A stretch of 64,000 nt of DNA from Apis mellifera (taxonomy: Eukaryota; Arthropoda; Insecta; Hymenoptera; Apidae): NCBI RefSeq assembly GCF_003254395.2, contig NC_037647.1, forward strand, positions 3,946,350 through 4,010,349. The letters run 5' to 3'. The position numbers and the translations under genes were made by a program. Of the stretch, positions 40,641 through 53,379 are shown one piece after another; position 1 is the first letter of the stretch, and the number at the start of each line of letters is the position of its first letter. Under the pieces are notes generated by a model. It was not told the origin of the DNA, ran no database searches, and saw only the letters and a list, made by a program, of their open reading frames with translations.

Positions 40641-43243
40641 GTGCGCGAAACTCTGTGTTGCGACGTTATTCACGTTTAAAATCTCCCTTTTCCGCGCTCA
40701 AGAATAAACGATTGTTCTTTGCTCGATGGTATTTAATCGGTATTGTGCCGATGGTGGAGGGAGGAAGAAGGGGGAGGGTGGAGATGGAAATAATACGTGC
40801 AACGTATTAATCGTTGGATTTTCAGAGTATCGGAATCTGGGGAGGGGGGATGACAGTGTTATTAGACAGTGAATCGACCCCATTTCCAGGGACACGGTGA
40901 ATGATACTGGGACGTGTTTTATTGGCGAATTAATTTGGATTTATATTTTTCGATAAAAAGATGATTGATATGGTAATGGAAGTTGATAAATGGAATCGTG
41001 GAATTGGATATTTGGCGGTTCGACGGGGGAACGGGTGAAAATAAATCTATGTTTGCGTTTCTGCGCGGAAGAAGCGTGAAGCTATTCGATGCCAATCAAC
41101 TATTTTTCGCGTTAAAGAGGGAGGGGGAGGTATTTTTGTATGAATTGTTGAAAAAGGAGAAGAAATTTGTTCAATTGGTAAAATATTTGATATTTGAAAG
41201 ATTCAATGGTTTCAAAGTGATATTAAGCGTCATTTTTTTTTTTAAAGAGAGAGGAAGATATCTAAAAATAATTAGAATTCTTATTAAATTTATTTCTAAT
41301 TAATAATAACTTAATGGACAAATATGGATTATTTTCCTTTTAGAATCTATCAGAATCTTGAAATTTGTCTATCATTTTTAGAAATTAAAAAGATCTTTCT
41401 ATCAAAGCAAGAATTCCTAATTCGATAAAATTTCGGCTGTACAAAGCTTCTACGAGGACGCAAATGAAAAACTAATTAAAATTGATATTAAAGTGAGATT
41501 GCATTTTAATAGATTTAACGCAATTTTCGATAATTGCGAAGTTAGATCATTACTTAGTATTTAGAAAGAGCGATGTTTGATATTTGATGAGAGAATAAGA
41601 ATAGACAAAACGTGTTGTTAATTTATTTCAATTGCCTCCTCGCAATTTTCTCACAATTATATACGATATATTATCCTGACTGATAAAATAAAAATTAAAA
41701 TTAAAATACCCAAAAATTAATAAATTTATCATTGAACAGTTAGAATGAAACGAAAAATTTTATGTAAAAACCCGATCAATTGCTGCAATGTTACACGGGG
41801 GGAAATCGTGAAAATTCTAAAATAAATGCTGAAACCATAAATTATTGAGAGATTCGTAAGAGGATTGCGTTACACGCATTTATCGTACGCGAAACAGTTT
41901 AATGGAAACATTACTTGACTTCGTGTAACGTGAAACATAAATATACATAGAAGTTACATCCGATATAATCGAACAATACTTGTCATAATTGTGCACGAGT
42001 TTTGAAATCAATGATTTTAAACGCGTTAAAAACGTGTTATGGATACGTTTCCATAATATATACGAGGCAGAATTTATCAGATTTTCACCGCATAAAGCTG
42101 TTTTAAATAATATGATGATTTATAGATATCTGAAGAACAAATTGAAAAATAAAACGAGGGAGGAATAAGTGAATACCGTATCAATAGATTAATCGAATAA
42201 AACTTGAAATTGTCGCGAAAAAATTATACTTAGCTTGACATTATTCACGAATAACGAATTTCTATCTATTAATTTTCAAGAACTAATAATTCATAATTTA
42301 CATCGCGTATTTTATCTTTAAAAAATCACAAAATGTTTAAATAAATCTTTAAATATCATTTCCTTTAAAAAAAGAAAAATTATTATATCTTATTCATTAA
42401 AATACATATTTTCTATTTCATACTTTGTTATTATAAACAAGAACGAAAGAAAATTCTATTTGAAGAAAAATGGAAAGAAAAAAATTACCCCTTACCCTTT
42501 CAATTTTGATTCGACTCTCCCTGTATCCAGGATTTTAAAGCGTTCCAATATCGGTCCATTGCGGAATTGTTTGCTTACGTATAAGGTAAACGTTTCGTGA
42601 AAGAGAACTTTGAACGACTCTTAAAACGCCTCGCGAAGGGATAAAGTCAATTCGATCTACCCCCGTAATACAAAGGCCAGAAAATTATCCGCAAGATCGC
42701 TTTTTTTTCACAGCTCCCCTATCAAAATTCTCCCCCATCGTTTTTGTTGATCTCAGTTTCGTGCAGATCGAAATGTGCTCATAATGGAAAATACGACAAC
42801 GATCAACGATCACGTATCGATAATATCTTCTGAGAAAAGCTAAAAAATAATCCACGGTTATTTATTATTGCACCGTTTGAAGATTCTTTTTAAAAAGTTC
42901 ATTGATTTCCAAAAAAGTACTCAGAGATAAAATATTCCTTTTTTCCATTAATTTATCCTAATGAACAATTGATTCGAAGTTATTATTTTTTTTACTCGAT
43001 ATATTTTTGTAAATATTTAAATATTTTTTCCTAATTTTCTATTTTTCTCCATGTTTTTCTGAACATCGATGTAACTATGTACACGTGGAATTTTAAATAG
43101 ATATTCAAAAAAATCTATCTTCTAAATTAATCCTTTGATAATGTTATGAAAATGCTTTTTTTTAACATATTCCGTCTGAAAAATTTTAATCGATCTTTCG
43201 TTTGATATAATTCTAAAAAAAAGGATACAAGCTACGTTTTATT

Positions 43244-43263
43244 AAAAAAAAAAAAAAAAAAAA
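43244..43263. repeat. A20 homopolymer followed by (GAAA)n
   Basis: About 20 A residues pass into GAAAGAAAGAAA. It could be the tail of an old retroposed transcript, but no target duplication was seen. Confidence 0.8.
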
Positions 43264-44373
43264 GAAAGAAAGAAATTTACACTCCTTCGACTCGTGGATA
43301 TCTCGATACATCAAATAACTGTGTGTGAAGTGAATTCGCACGATTTAAGATGTTATTTCGTTTAAATTAAACGAGTTAAAAGGTTAAAGCTACCCTTATA
43401 GACGAGTTTTTCGAAGAATCGGGTAATGTCACATGGTTGGAATCGATTGACGATTTATTACGGTCATTTCTCACTTAGGAGTGAAAGTTTCTATTGGCTG
43501 GTTGGCTCGATAAATGAGTGATATATGGAACGAGATTAATGGAGTTTCGAGATTTTTCTTGTGCGGTTGAAATGGGCTAAATTTTAAATTACAAGAGGAT
43601 AAACACGCCTTTTGTTTGTGCACGTGCGGGATATTTGTTTAATAATATTTATTTGCAATAATAATGTCACGATATATCGTAAATTCTCTTTTCTCTTTTG
43701 GATAACAGCCAATTAATCCGTCGATATATCCGTACGAAATTCGTTTATAAATTAAATAAAATATATACGCGACTATTATTCACATTTACGAAATTTAAAT
43801 ACAATGACGAGTGTGCACGTAAACATAGTAACAAATATTACATATATACACAACTAAATAATATAAATTTGTTGAATACTGGCACGTGAAATCAATAATT
43901 TCCATTCGTTATGTTGATTTCAATTCACTTCTTTTTGGCAAAATTTCACATCTATCATAAATTTTGATAAATTATCGTAAATTTTGATTTTTATTTTAGC
44001 AAACTTGTTTGACCAATAATTTCTTGTTGGTTTTTTTCTAAAACGCGATTGAAATTATTGTTTGAAATACTATACCGAGATAAATTTGTGAAATACAAAT
44101 GACCTGTTCTCGTGAAATATTTTGTTCAAACGTTTTGCTGCAAGTTTTTTATTACTTTTTTCAAAAAAACAATGCCTCTACTAGCCTCTAAAATCCTAAA
44201 GAAAAAATGCTAAAAGATATAATAAAAGTGGCGTCCAATATGATCCTTTTTTCCAACTCACCCCGTATACGCGGTGTAATGTAAATCGATGGTCGACCAC
44301 TATATACAGGCCACGAAAAAATAAGATAAAAAGCCACGGGATTCGATAATGCTGCAAATACGCAAATTTGTTA

Positions 44374-44392
44374 CGAATGCTTCAGGCATTCG
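44374..44392. other. Perfect 7-bp hairpin
   Basis: CGAATGC, loop ttcag, GCATTCG. It sits in a local G/C-richer patch near a donor-like minus-strand site (CGGGGTGAGT at about 44255-44264). No function can be given. Confidence 0.6.
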
Positions 44393-47300
44393 CCAGACAA
44401 TGGCGCTCCAAACGAGAAAACTCGTAAATATACGGGAGCGGCATAAAAATGTAATAAATCGTTCCATTACGATCTAATGATATACATATATCTGACGCTA
44501 ATTACAGGCTTCAATATTAAACAAAAAATTCCGTTCGATCATCTTGTATAATCTTGCTGTATTAAAAATGAATATTTAAACGAAGGCACGACGAGGAAGG
44601 GGAAAAAATGAGAAAAAAAAAGGATAGCTTCCATCGAATTTGTTAATTGTTACGTAATCTAACTAAAAAAAAAAAAATTCTGTTCATTTTTATCATTTTT
44701 TTGAAAATATAACTTTTGTTTGAAAAATAATATAACGAGAGGAAACATGATTATAAATTTTTATATTAGAAGATATATTTTATTCAAATTATTTTATCAT
44801 TTTTTACAATTTGGGAGTGTTCTAAATGAATTTTTAATAGCAATAATAGGAAAGAAAAACGAGAAAAATAAGAAGAAAAAAAAGAAGGTAATTTTTGTCG
44901 ACTATTCATTCATTACCCTATATGAGATCCGCACTCTTTGGCATCCTTTGCGTTATTAATAGAACCGCATTATGCGTTCCATAATTAAAGTAGAACGTAA
45001 ACATTGATAGCGACACGTCGTCAACGAGGATGATGGTGACAATACCTATAAAATTTTCAGAGGCTAGTTCATCATCTGCGCAAATACGAATGGACGAAAC
45101 GAGAGAACGAAAAGGAACTTTTAATCTTTTAAGTTGATGAAAACGAATCGAATATTGGAATTCGAGGAAAATCGAATTTTTAGAGAATTTCAGTTTTTCA
45201 ATCGAATACTTTTATTGATATATAAAATATCAATAAATACAATATGGAAACATATTGTAATATATTTTAGAAATTTTAATGAAAAATAATCTCAATGTAA
45301 ATTGAAATTATTTTAAATAGAAAAAAAAGATTTTTAATTGAAATTCTAATAGTTGAAATTGTTGTTTTATTCGAATATTAAACTTTTTTATCAAAAAAAA
45401 AATTACTTTTGAAACAAATTAACCACAGAATCATTCAACATGTTGTTTCGGAAACGCGTATCGCAATGAGTAAAAAATTACTGTTCTTTTTTAATGAAAA
45501 ATTTAATGGTTCTTTATAGAATTCTAATGAGCTTCTCGACCTATTTCCAAGTACATATTCTGCCTACACAGTTTCTCTTCAATTCATCATAATGCTCGAT
45601 ATACATGCTCTTTATATAATAGATTAGAACGAAAGAATTTATAAAATATGATTACGTGAAGATTAATGTTGAAAAAATTTACAATTTATATTTTTCTTTT
45701 ATACTTTCATCATGAAAGCATAAAAGATTGATTAAAAAATCTTATTATTCGAATTATTTATAATTTTTCAATTATTCTTTAACTCAATTTCTATGATAGT
45801 TTTCTATTCACGTATTTTTACATACAATGTCAAAAAATAACCTACAATTATCTCAATTTATATTGAGATTATTTATTAATTATAAAGAACTTAAAATCAA
45901 TATTATCGAAGTAAAATATAATTTTCATGTATACTACTAACACGTAAATAACACGTTAACTATATATTGAATATTAATTTTGAAAATTTTTTAATAAAAA
46001 TCTATTGTGTTGAAAATTTATTATATAAATTTTACTTGACAGAAGTAATTAAATGCAAATTAAAAAATATCACATTATGAGAAAAACTATATTAACAAGG
46101 AGACCATATAAAAAGTATAAAAATTTAATTTCCTCTTGCACAAGAGGTGTTTGATGCTTGCATTTGAATACAACATTCACAGGTGTGACTCATGAATCAA
46201 ATATTCCTGCCTTGTTCCATATTGTATAACATACATACATACATACGTCCCCCCATTTATCGTTGTAATTCATCTACGTCGTCGTAAACACAATTTTAAT
46301 AAATGCAATAAACAAATATAATAAACGTGATGTTGTGGTAAATTAATAAATTAAATACCAATCTTTTAAAAGATATAAAATTATATTTTACATCGATATT
46401 ATTAATTTTAAAATCTATATTCTTTTTATTAATATCATACGTCTATTATCTCAAATCTTTCCTTTTAAATATATTTATCATAGCATTTTAATTTTATAAA
46501 AATTATAAAAAAATAATCTTTCCTGAGATTTTTAAAATTTTAAATTGAAATTTCGCTATAACATTATCTATACGATATCATAAACGGAATAAAAACTCAG
46601 AAACTCAGAAAGAATGAAAATTAACTAATGACATACCATAAAAAAAAAAAAAAAAGAAAGAAAGAAAGAAAGAAAAACAATTCCATTTATAAAATTTGTT
46701 CCTACAATTTTTATTAGATCACCCTTGTATCTCTAAAAATATTTTTCTTTTTATTAGAACGAGGAAACCGTAATAATAGGGACGTAAATCGCGTGTTTAT
46801 TCGATTTTGATTCTTCCCCTGTACCAAAACGTGCACGTGAAAGCAAATATTCACCATACCTTGATATACGACAAAATAGACGAAGATGGGAATATAGAAT
46901 CGAACACCGCAATATCTGCTTTAGCTACCATTGAAAGTAGCGCGAACTTTTATGCTTTCAGATTCTAATATCGGTCACGGATGTTACTGCGGAAAAAGGT
47001 AAAATTAGAATGTGACGTTTGTCCTCTCGATAAAATTGATACATTTGATATATTAGCGCTGCTGAATGCTAAATTTTTACGAAACATTTCGGACGAATTT
47101 TCTTTTTGAAAGCTCTTTTATCGATATTTGTTTTATTGGATATTATTTTAAAAATTATTGGCACGGTTTTTTTTCAGAACATTAAATTTAAAGTAAATTC
47201 TTTATTTTTTATTCTTTCATTTATCCTTCTAACATGTAAATTTATTAATAATTATATTTCTTTGTTTGCAAATTTGGAAACTGTTTTATTTTTTTTGAAG

Positions 47301-48506
47301 ATTGAATTAAGAATTGAAAATTGTTTTACATTCGGTAAATACGCATATGCAATATAATGAATTTGCATAATTCTTATCTTATTCTCATTTTTTCTCGGTT
47401 ATAAAAAGAAATTCCTCGAAATTTGAAAAGCTTTTTATAATACAGTCTATACACGATTAAACGAAATTTAAAAATCGCATGTAATGCTTATTTGTTTATT
47501 TTAATATTTTTATTCTAAGAAATATCTCTTTAATTAATTAAATTTCAGGAAATGAAAGGAAAGGCTATATTATATGCGCAAATAAAAGAAAAATATCCAG
47601 GAACAAAATTTCAAAAGACGAAAAATAGTTTGCATTATTATTCTCCATTTCAATAAAAGATAAAAATGCTTCTTATGAAAGCTTGGGAAAAAATTCTGAA
47701 GAAGAATTAAAAATTCCCAAAATAAAGGATAAACTAAAAAATATCTAAACTTTCTAAAAGAAAAATATTAAAGTGCGTTATGTTTTCCATCAATTAAAAC
47801 AAAAACAATATAGTAGAAAACAAAATGCATATTAAAAAATAATAAAAATATCTAAAAATATCTAAAAATATTGAAATTATAAATATCAAATGATATTTTC
47901 TAATTATATTTCTAAAACCACTCTCTAATGACACTCTCTCTCTCTCAAAAAAAAAAAAAGAAACAATATATTAACGAACAAAAGTTTATGTATTTGCAAA
48001 AAAAATTATAAAATTTCTAAAATGAAAAAATATCTAATAATATCTTTCCTTCCTTCCAAAAAGGAATTCTAAAAAATTCTCAAAATTAAAAATATCCGGT
48101 GCTTCTTCAACGAAAAATCAAAAAATTTCCGAAATACATGATATTCAATTATATCCTTTCATTCCCAACCAAATTTCGGAAACACGAAATCTAAATCTGT
48201 ACCGTATTCTATATTCCTTATAATAGAAACAAAAAATACAATATATCACGAAACAAAGAATTTCCAAGATCAGAAGATAACAATTAAAAATTTAGAAATG
48301 ATCAAATAATATCCTTATCTCTAATTAAACTTTTAAAGTATCATTTATATTCATTCCCCAACTAAAAAGCCACGCAACAATCGAACAAAAGCTCGTGCCA
48401 AAACAATATGGTATCAAAAAAGGCATACGGATCACTCGAACGATACACAGCCAAACGAAATCAAATGAGAATAAAACGACGAGAAAATCGACTAACTTGA
48501 AAAAGA

Positions 48507-48511
48507 GTGAA

Positions 48512-48564
<53 letters not shown>
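48507..48564. repeat. Long (GA)n microsatellite
   Basis: A GA/AG alternation of over 50 bp with two early AAAG interruptions. It lies immediately upstream of a CpG-rich island. GAGA repeats beside promoters can bind GAGA-factor-type proteins in insects. Confidence 0.92.
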
Positions 48565-48568
<4 letters not shown>

Positions 48569-48589
48569 AAAAAAAATATTAAAAAATGA

Positions 48590-49000
48590 ACTATCCACGT
48601 GGAAAAACGTACAATGCTTCGTTAAGATACAGTAGGACAATCGTACGAGCATGTTACACGCGATATCGCGATATAACATCTCGAAATCTATCCATACCAG
48701 GATTGAATCTCGCATTGTGCACCTTTCTCTTCGAAAGATACCTGGTGCGCACACTGTCATCGTTAACCGCGTTAATATCGGTTTCCAGGGGCAATCGAGC
48801 AAGGTCTGCTACTCTACCTTGCTACTTGATTTCGAGGGAAGGGTCTAAATATAACGTTCCGGCAAGGGCTCGTCGAGCTAACCTGGATAATATCGATTTT
48901 TCCCGCCATTCCACTTATTCTCTACCAAGCGAGCTTTACAGTCTGGTTATCTACGGTAGATATGTAGAAGGATTCTACGTGTTCACGATAGAGATCTAGA
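48590..49000. promoter_or_regulatory. CpG-rich island with E2F-type site
   Basis: The block is G/C- and CpG-rich and follows the (GA)n repeat. It contains TTTTTCCCGCC at 48897-48907, a match to the E2F/DP consensus TTTSSCGC, and a TATA-like TAAATATAA near 48845. The same 11-mer recurs at 54807-54817. The + strand is open for 137 codons (48586-48999) without domains, and minus frames are open too. The simplest reading is a promoter region of unknown direction; a coding exon is possible but unsupported. Confidence 0.3.
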
Positions 49001-50540
49001 TGTGGTAACAACACATGGTAATTATACAAGATTTATCACGAGTTCCTGACGTTTTATTATAAATAGACGGATTTTTATGCAAATACAATATCTCCATATT
49101 TTATATGAATGACATATAGGAAAATATGATATGTTATCAGATGAGATGTAATTATCAAGTTCATGATATGCAAATAGATTTTTTTGTAATGAAAATTTAC
49201 AGGTATGTATATTAAAAGTACACATATAATAAAAGTTACAAATCTTATTTTGAAAAGAATTTTATATACTGTAATGTTGATATTTCCTAAATGTACATTT
49301 ACATATAATAATATGTAAATAGTATTGTGTGCATATATTCTACGTTACATATATTTCCGCATATCGGTTGAATATATGAATATATTTTAATAAAATCCGC
49401 ATTCTAATTTATAAGATAGTATTTTGTCTCTTTTCTTCTAAGATTCTCAGACATTTCTAAGATATGTGGAAATATATTTCTTCGAAATTAAGTACAAAAG
49501 ACTAAGGAATTAGTTGTCATCTTAAATACATAATCCTCCATTACAATGTGTGTATAAATAAATGCCTTCTGAGAGAACAGACATTAGGGTTGGGAAATAT
49601 TGCCCTGATATGTTTTTTTTTCTCTCTTTTTTTCGCGTACAACTGTCTCAAAATATTTTTGGAAATAGGTATATATTTTATGGATCTTTTATTGAAAAAT
49701 TGGAAATGATACTTCATTTTAAGTATATAATTGTAAATAGTGGACGAATAAATTGATGGATGAATTTTATTTGATTGAAATGTTTATAGTAGACTAACTA
49801 AAGAGATGAATTGAGATATAAGATAAAGGAAGTTTAAAAAGAAGAGAAATTTTAAATAAAAAATTATGATCCTATTTTTCTATAATATGATTAAAAATAT
49901 AATATTAATATATAATATTTAAAATAATAATAAACTATTTTATTTACAACAACTGTTTATATTTTAAAAAATTTTCTCTATTGTTTTCCCTATTAGATGT
50001 TTTACACATTTCTCTCTTATATCTCTCTTAGGACTATTTTATTATAATAATTATTTTGATAATTTTTAATATTTAGAATGTATATATTTTCGCGTTTTAC
50101 CAATCATTCTATTTGAATTTTCCCTCTTCTCAGAATGCTACCAATGAGAAACTGCGAAATGTCCTATATTAGTCGATAACAAATTTTTATACTTTTTCAT
50201 TGTAAAATCTGTTTATAGTTAAACATCGTATTTTAATTATAATTATTTTTACATCTAAATAAAATTATTATATTTTATATAACAAATAATATTATATCCT
50301 TGTTAGACTATAAACAGCTTTATCATTTAGTATCATTTCCAACATTACCGATTCAGTCCAGAACAGGATTTAGGAAATTAAAAATATAAATTATAAATGA
50401 AATTATAAAATTGTAAACGAATAGAACATTGTAAATTGAAGAATCATCCTAATGTATAATTATATGTGTAAATTTGTTATATCTATAAATAATGATAAAA
50501 AATAGATGAGCATCGACAATATATTATCCACAGAAGGCTA
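49001..50540. other. AT-rich noncoding stretch
   Basis: No gene is seen. It is A/T-rich with many ATATAT and TAAATA words, and a few short low-complexity frames. Confidence 0.55.
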
Positions 50541-50541
50541 A

Positions 50542-50733
50542 TAAATATCAATTTAAATATATATTTAAATATCAATAATAAAAGAAAATCAGTACCAACC
50601 ATTTGTAGATGTAAAAATCATCTTTTTATATCAATTTTAAATATCAATTTAAATATATATTTAAATATTAATAATAAAAAAAAGTCAGTACCAACCATTT
50701 GTAGATGTAAAATCATCTTTATACAGTTGTTTC
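50542..50733. repeat. Two-copy 96-bp tandem duplication
   Basis: TAAATATCAATTTAAATATA starts at 50542 and 50638. Both copies carry CAGTACCAACCATTTGTAG and TGTAAAA(A)TCATCTTT. The copies differ by a few substitutions and single-base gaps. It lies just upstream of the left copy of the large duplicated locus, and nothing like it is visible upstream of the right copy. Confidence 0.9.
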
Positions 50734-50739
50734 AGCTGC

Positions 50740-51200
50740 ATCAGGAAATCCAAAATCTGATAAATATTTCCACTTATCTTAGTGGAAAAATTCTGGGCAA
50801 TTTATTAACGCAACACTATTTCAAAAAAATACGCGATTAATGTACGATATTAAAAAAAAAAACACGATTATTTATTAATACGCAACACTAACTAGAAAAT
50901 TAAAAAAATCGCGATAAAAGATTGCAATTAATTCACGAAACGAATTTAATAAAATTTAAAAAAAAAAATTGGAAACTAATATCTTTATACTCTAAATTTA
51001 AATAAAAAAAAATGTAACAAATTCTAAAATTATTCTCTAAAAAAGATCAAGATTATTAAATGCAATCGCGATATTTTATAAAACGCAATACTAAAATAAA
51101 CACGATTATTATTTTATTATTCTATTTTAAAACACGAAATTTTTACTATTTTTACAATTATCTTTAAACGATAATTAATTGTACAAAACACTAAAAAAAA
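50740..51200. repeat. Left copy, diverged upstream part of the duplicated locus
   Basis: This matches 62,130-62,530 only in short blocks: a TTTCCACT-tatctt-AGTGGAAA hairpin (50767-50788), GGGCAATTT, and the decamer CGCAACACTA at 50809 and 50881, with a one-mismatch copy at 51084. In the right copy the equivalent hairpin is CTTCCAC-aatccaa-GTGGAAG. The terminal pair changed from T:A to C:G, which keeps the stem. The sequence between these blocks is A/T-rich and not alignable by eye. Confidence 0.6.
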
Positions 51201-51204
51201 AAAA

Positions 51205-51476
51205 TCACGATTTGCCCATGATGATTGGATGAGCCGACAAGTCAATCGGCTAACTAAATGAACTATTACTATTATTACTATTATTACTACTTTTATAAAT
51301 ATGAGCACAATGACAAAGTAATAACAAGAATGACTTCCCATCTAAAAGATGGAAAGCCATCAGTAGTTGCCCTCTTCTTTGGCAATTTGCCGGGCCTCTT
51401 CGGCTTATAGCCTCTTCTTTCTTCGGGCGCAATGCCCGCTGAAACTTAAATCTAGGCTCGAGATTCTCTAATAAAT
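51205..51476. ncRNA. Putative structured RNA-like element, left copy
   Basis: Short blocks are shared with 62,530-62,806, such as GATTTGCCCATGATGA, GAGCACAATGACAAAGTA and a 46-nt block from 51421. Between them, hairpins occupy matching positions although their sequences differ. AGCCGA/TCGGCT (51232-51251) corresponds to GGCCA/TGGCC. CATCT/AGATG (51339-51351) corresponds to a longer stem. GGCA-att-TGCC (51381-51391) corresponds to GACA-gtt-TGTC. Two invariant hairpins follow: CGGGC-gcaat-GCCCG (51424-51438) and AATCT-aggctcg-AGATT (51449-51465). Stem conservation with base changes suggests RNA structure. The strand is unknown and no RNA family is recognised. A competing idea is a minus-strand coding frame, which stays open in both copies with a net 9-nt length difference. 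Confidence 0.4.
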
Positions 51477-51877
51477 GAAAAAAAAAAAAACACAAAAGCT
51501 AACACATGGACGACCAACGATCGCGATGATCATTCTTCGTACATGTGCAAAATCTCGAGCGCAACGTTCGTTTCGAAAGCAAATCGCGATCGCGACCGCG
51601 AAATTCGAAAAATCGATGAGCAAAGCCAGAGACGAATGGCATAATCGTCCATTTATCGCAGCTTTTCCCTCGATTTATCAAATTTTATTTCCTGAAACAG
51701 GTTGTCACGCGAAAAACGCGCCTACCCGATCAGAGACTGTGACAACCTGCCCGGCCCTACCTACTTATAATTAACAGACATGCCAGAAGTATACTACCTA
51801 TCCTACCTAACCCTATATTTAAAAAATGGCAAAACAGGCACACCAACACACTCATTCCACGATTCTCACGCATAACA

Positions 51878-51934
51878 CCCGGGCGCAAAAGCCTACACTA
51901 GGGAAAACGTCCCGGGACGCCTCCGACACCCGGG
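51878..51934. promoter_or_regulatory. Cluster of three CCCGGG sites
   Basis: CCCGGG occurs at 51878, 51911 and 51929. The middle site is the centre of a 12-bp palindrome, CGTCCCGGGACG (51908-51919), and the outer two lie in an identical ACACCCGGGC. It sits 25-80 bp downstream of a TATA-like and initiator-like pair, so it may be a downstream promoter or a transcribed structured element. The right copy repeats it at 63,233-63,289. Confidence 0.4.
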
Positions 51935-52302
51935 CTTGGCACACTACTCGCACACTCTAACTTTACGTACCATTTTCCTGAAATCGACTGACGATGGCTA
52001 GCGACCATTGCGTGAAACGCGACAAAAATGCGTGTAAGAAATCTACATTTTAATTCTGAATATTTATAAATATGTAATATTTTCTACTAAAATACTAGTC
52101 ACCAGACTAAACGGTATCATTATTGTGAATCAAAATTGTACCATTATTGTAAATTGAGAATAAAGATTAATAATCTTGTTATTTATTAATTATTCGCAAT
52201 ATTTAATTCATTAATTGCGAATGTGATTCTAAAAAGGGATTGAACAGTGCAAAAAATAATAATTGAAACGACGCAATTCCACAGCCTAACCACACACACA
52301 CA

Positions 52303-52575
52303 ATGTGGAAACTACCTCGTGCACGATACACTAACGCATCGCCAGTCGCTAAAAAATTTGTATTAACTTATGAACTAGGTCATCATACCCATTGCCTCTC
52401 CCTCACTCAAGTAACACCTGGGCACGTGAGTGAGTTCCTGGCAGTGAACACGGAAAGGGTTAAATCTGAAAATCCTGAGCTAAAAAGAAATATTAATATA
52501 TCCAGTTTTGTATCTAACGGGCTAATATTCTTTCACTTTGCATTATATTCTTATTATATTTCAAATTATTTGTGA
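52303..52575 (+). other. Open frame of 90 codons inside the duplicated block (left copy)
   Basis: The frame runs from ATG to TGA and is repeated in the right copy with one residue changed (Pro5 to Arg). No domain, signal peptide or motif is recognisable. Its last third is A/T-rich and overlaps a 110-bp tandem duplication. Because the DNA copies are nearly identical, conservation says nothing about coding. A TTAA preceded by GGAAAGGG at 52452-52463 lies inside it and resembles the end of a piggyBac-type element, which argues against a real gene. Confidence 0.15.
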
Positions 52576-52751
52576 TTCTACTTTATATTATTTTATTTTA
52601 TTAATTGAACAAGTTATTGAAATTTTAATTCTTAATATTCTTTGACTTTGCATTATATTCTTATTATATTTCAAATAATTATATTTGTGACTCTACTCTA
52701 TATTTATATATTTCATTAATTGAACAAGTTATTGAAATTTTAATTCTTAAT
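52524..52751. repeat. Two-copy 110/118-bp tandem duplication
   Basis: AATATTCTTT(C/G)ACTTTGC begins at 52524 and 52634. Both copies carry TTGAACAAGTTATTGAAAT and TTTAATTCTTAATATT. The second copy is about 8 bp longer because of extra A/T sequence after the ATTTCAAA word. The right copy of the locus shows the first unit and the start of the second before the window ends. Confidence 0.9.
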
Positions 52752-53379
52752 ATTGAATTTAAAAAAGAATTAGAATTATTCATTGTAATTTAACATAAAT
52801 ATTAATAGAAATATCCTCAGGCGATTCCTTCATCAGAGCATATTTTTTATATTTTCATAAAAATAGTATTCAAAACTTATTGCTCTGATTCTAAAATCTA
52901 TCTGTCGCGAAATATCTTCTTGCACAAAATTTAATTCATATTTGTGAATTACGAAACGAAGAAAATTTCAACTTTACTGTCTACAAATGTTGTAAGTCAT
53001 ATTAAAGTTATTATTATATAAAATTTATTATTTATCATATCACAATAATCAAATTATATATAAAATATATAAAATATATTTGATCAAATAACTTAAAATG
53101 TTATTCTCAAGAATTTTGAATAATAAAAATTTAAATTAATTATTGTATTATATTAATACAATAATTATTATATGCATTACTGACATTAGAAAATTACTAA
53201 ACATTTTATATTAATCAAAAACGCGAAACGCAAGAAGATCCTAGCCTGAACTAATAAATAAAACACAAAAGAAATAATTGTTACTACTCACGGATATTAT
53301 AAACAAATATCCGCGGTCATTGTGCTCGTGCAAAATTCTACGTATACAACCAGTCATCCGTGTCGATTCGGATCTTTCA
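52752..53379. other. AT-rich noncoding stretch with one inverted repeat
   Basis: No gene is recognised. ATCAGAGCA (52832-52840) and TGCTCTGAT (52881-52889) form a 9-bp stem with a 40-nt loop. The sequence after the right arm (TGATTCTA) resembles the ACTGATTCTA words in the duplicated exon-like blocks downstream. The rest is A/T-rich. If the minus-strand gene is real, this is intron. Confidence 0.45.

Larger units (their letters stand above)
40641..48500. other. Long AT-rich noncoding stretch
   Basis: Almost 8 kb without a recognisable gene. G/C-richer patches occur at about 40640-41050, 42530-42700 and 44240-44460. Items that stand out are an A run at 43244-43263, an 18-bp imperfect palindrome around GTATAC at 44260-44277, a hairpin at 44374-44392, an ACAT run at 46229-46246 and a GAAA run at about 46655-46674. 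The + frame at 40983-41303 (106 codons) is Lys/Phe/Ile-rich and unsupported. Confidence 0.5.
51505..52645. repeat. Left copy of a near-identical direct duplication
   Basis: This matches 62,860-64,000 at a constant offset of 11,355 bp without gaps. By eye I count about seven differences, all transitions, before position 51,600, none from about 51,607 to 52,155, and about five in the rest. The match continues to the window edge, so the true right limit of the duplication is not visible. Within it are a CpG-rich segment with three CCCGGG sites, a TATA-like TATATTTAAA (51814-51823), a TCATTC initiator-like word (51852-51857), an AATAAA (52159-52164), and a 90-codon open frame. Confidence 0.92.

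Noticed and set aside
44220..44300. Minus-strand open frame of about 55 codons with GGTGAGT
   Set aside because: The frame reads through the donor in both directions with no acceptor, and composition upstream is A/T-rich. The CACCCCGTATACGCGGTG palindrome may be a transposon end, but no partner was found.
51424..51446. Hammerhead-like GAAAC next to a stem
   Set aside because: The CUGAUGA core is missing on both strands, so there is no hammerhead ribozyme.
51440..51452. GCTGAAACTTAAA matches a universal small-subunit rRNA segment
   Set aside because: Only about 13 nt match as I recall it, and the flanking bases do not fit rRNA. No rRNA gene or fragment is supported.
51250..51495. Minus-strand protein shared by both copies (EPRFKFQRALRPK and LLLLCHCA segments)
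   Set aside because: The frame is open in both copies and the net length difference is a multiple of three, but the middle is not alignable, there is no recognised family, and base-pair covariation explains the pattern better. Kept as the competing idea in the ncRNA entries.
51798..51814. CTACCTAACCCTA as a possible telomerase RNA template
   Set aside because: It does not specify a consistent repeat of TTAGG (the expected bee telomere unit). The rest of the fold cannot be matched to telomerase RNA.
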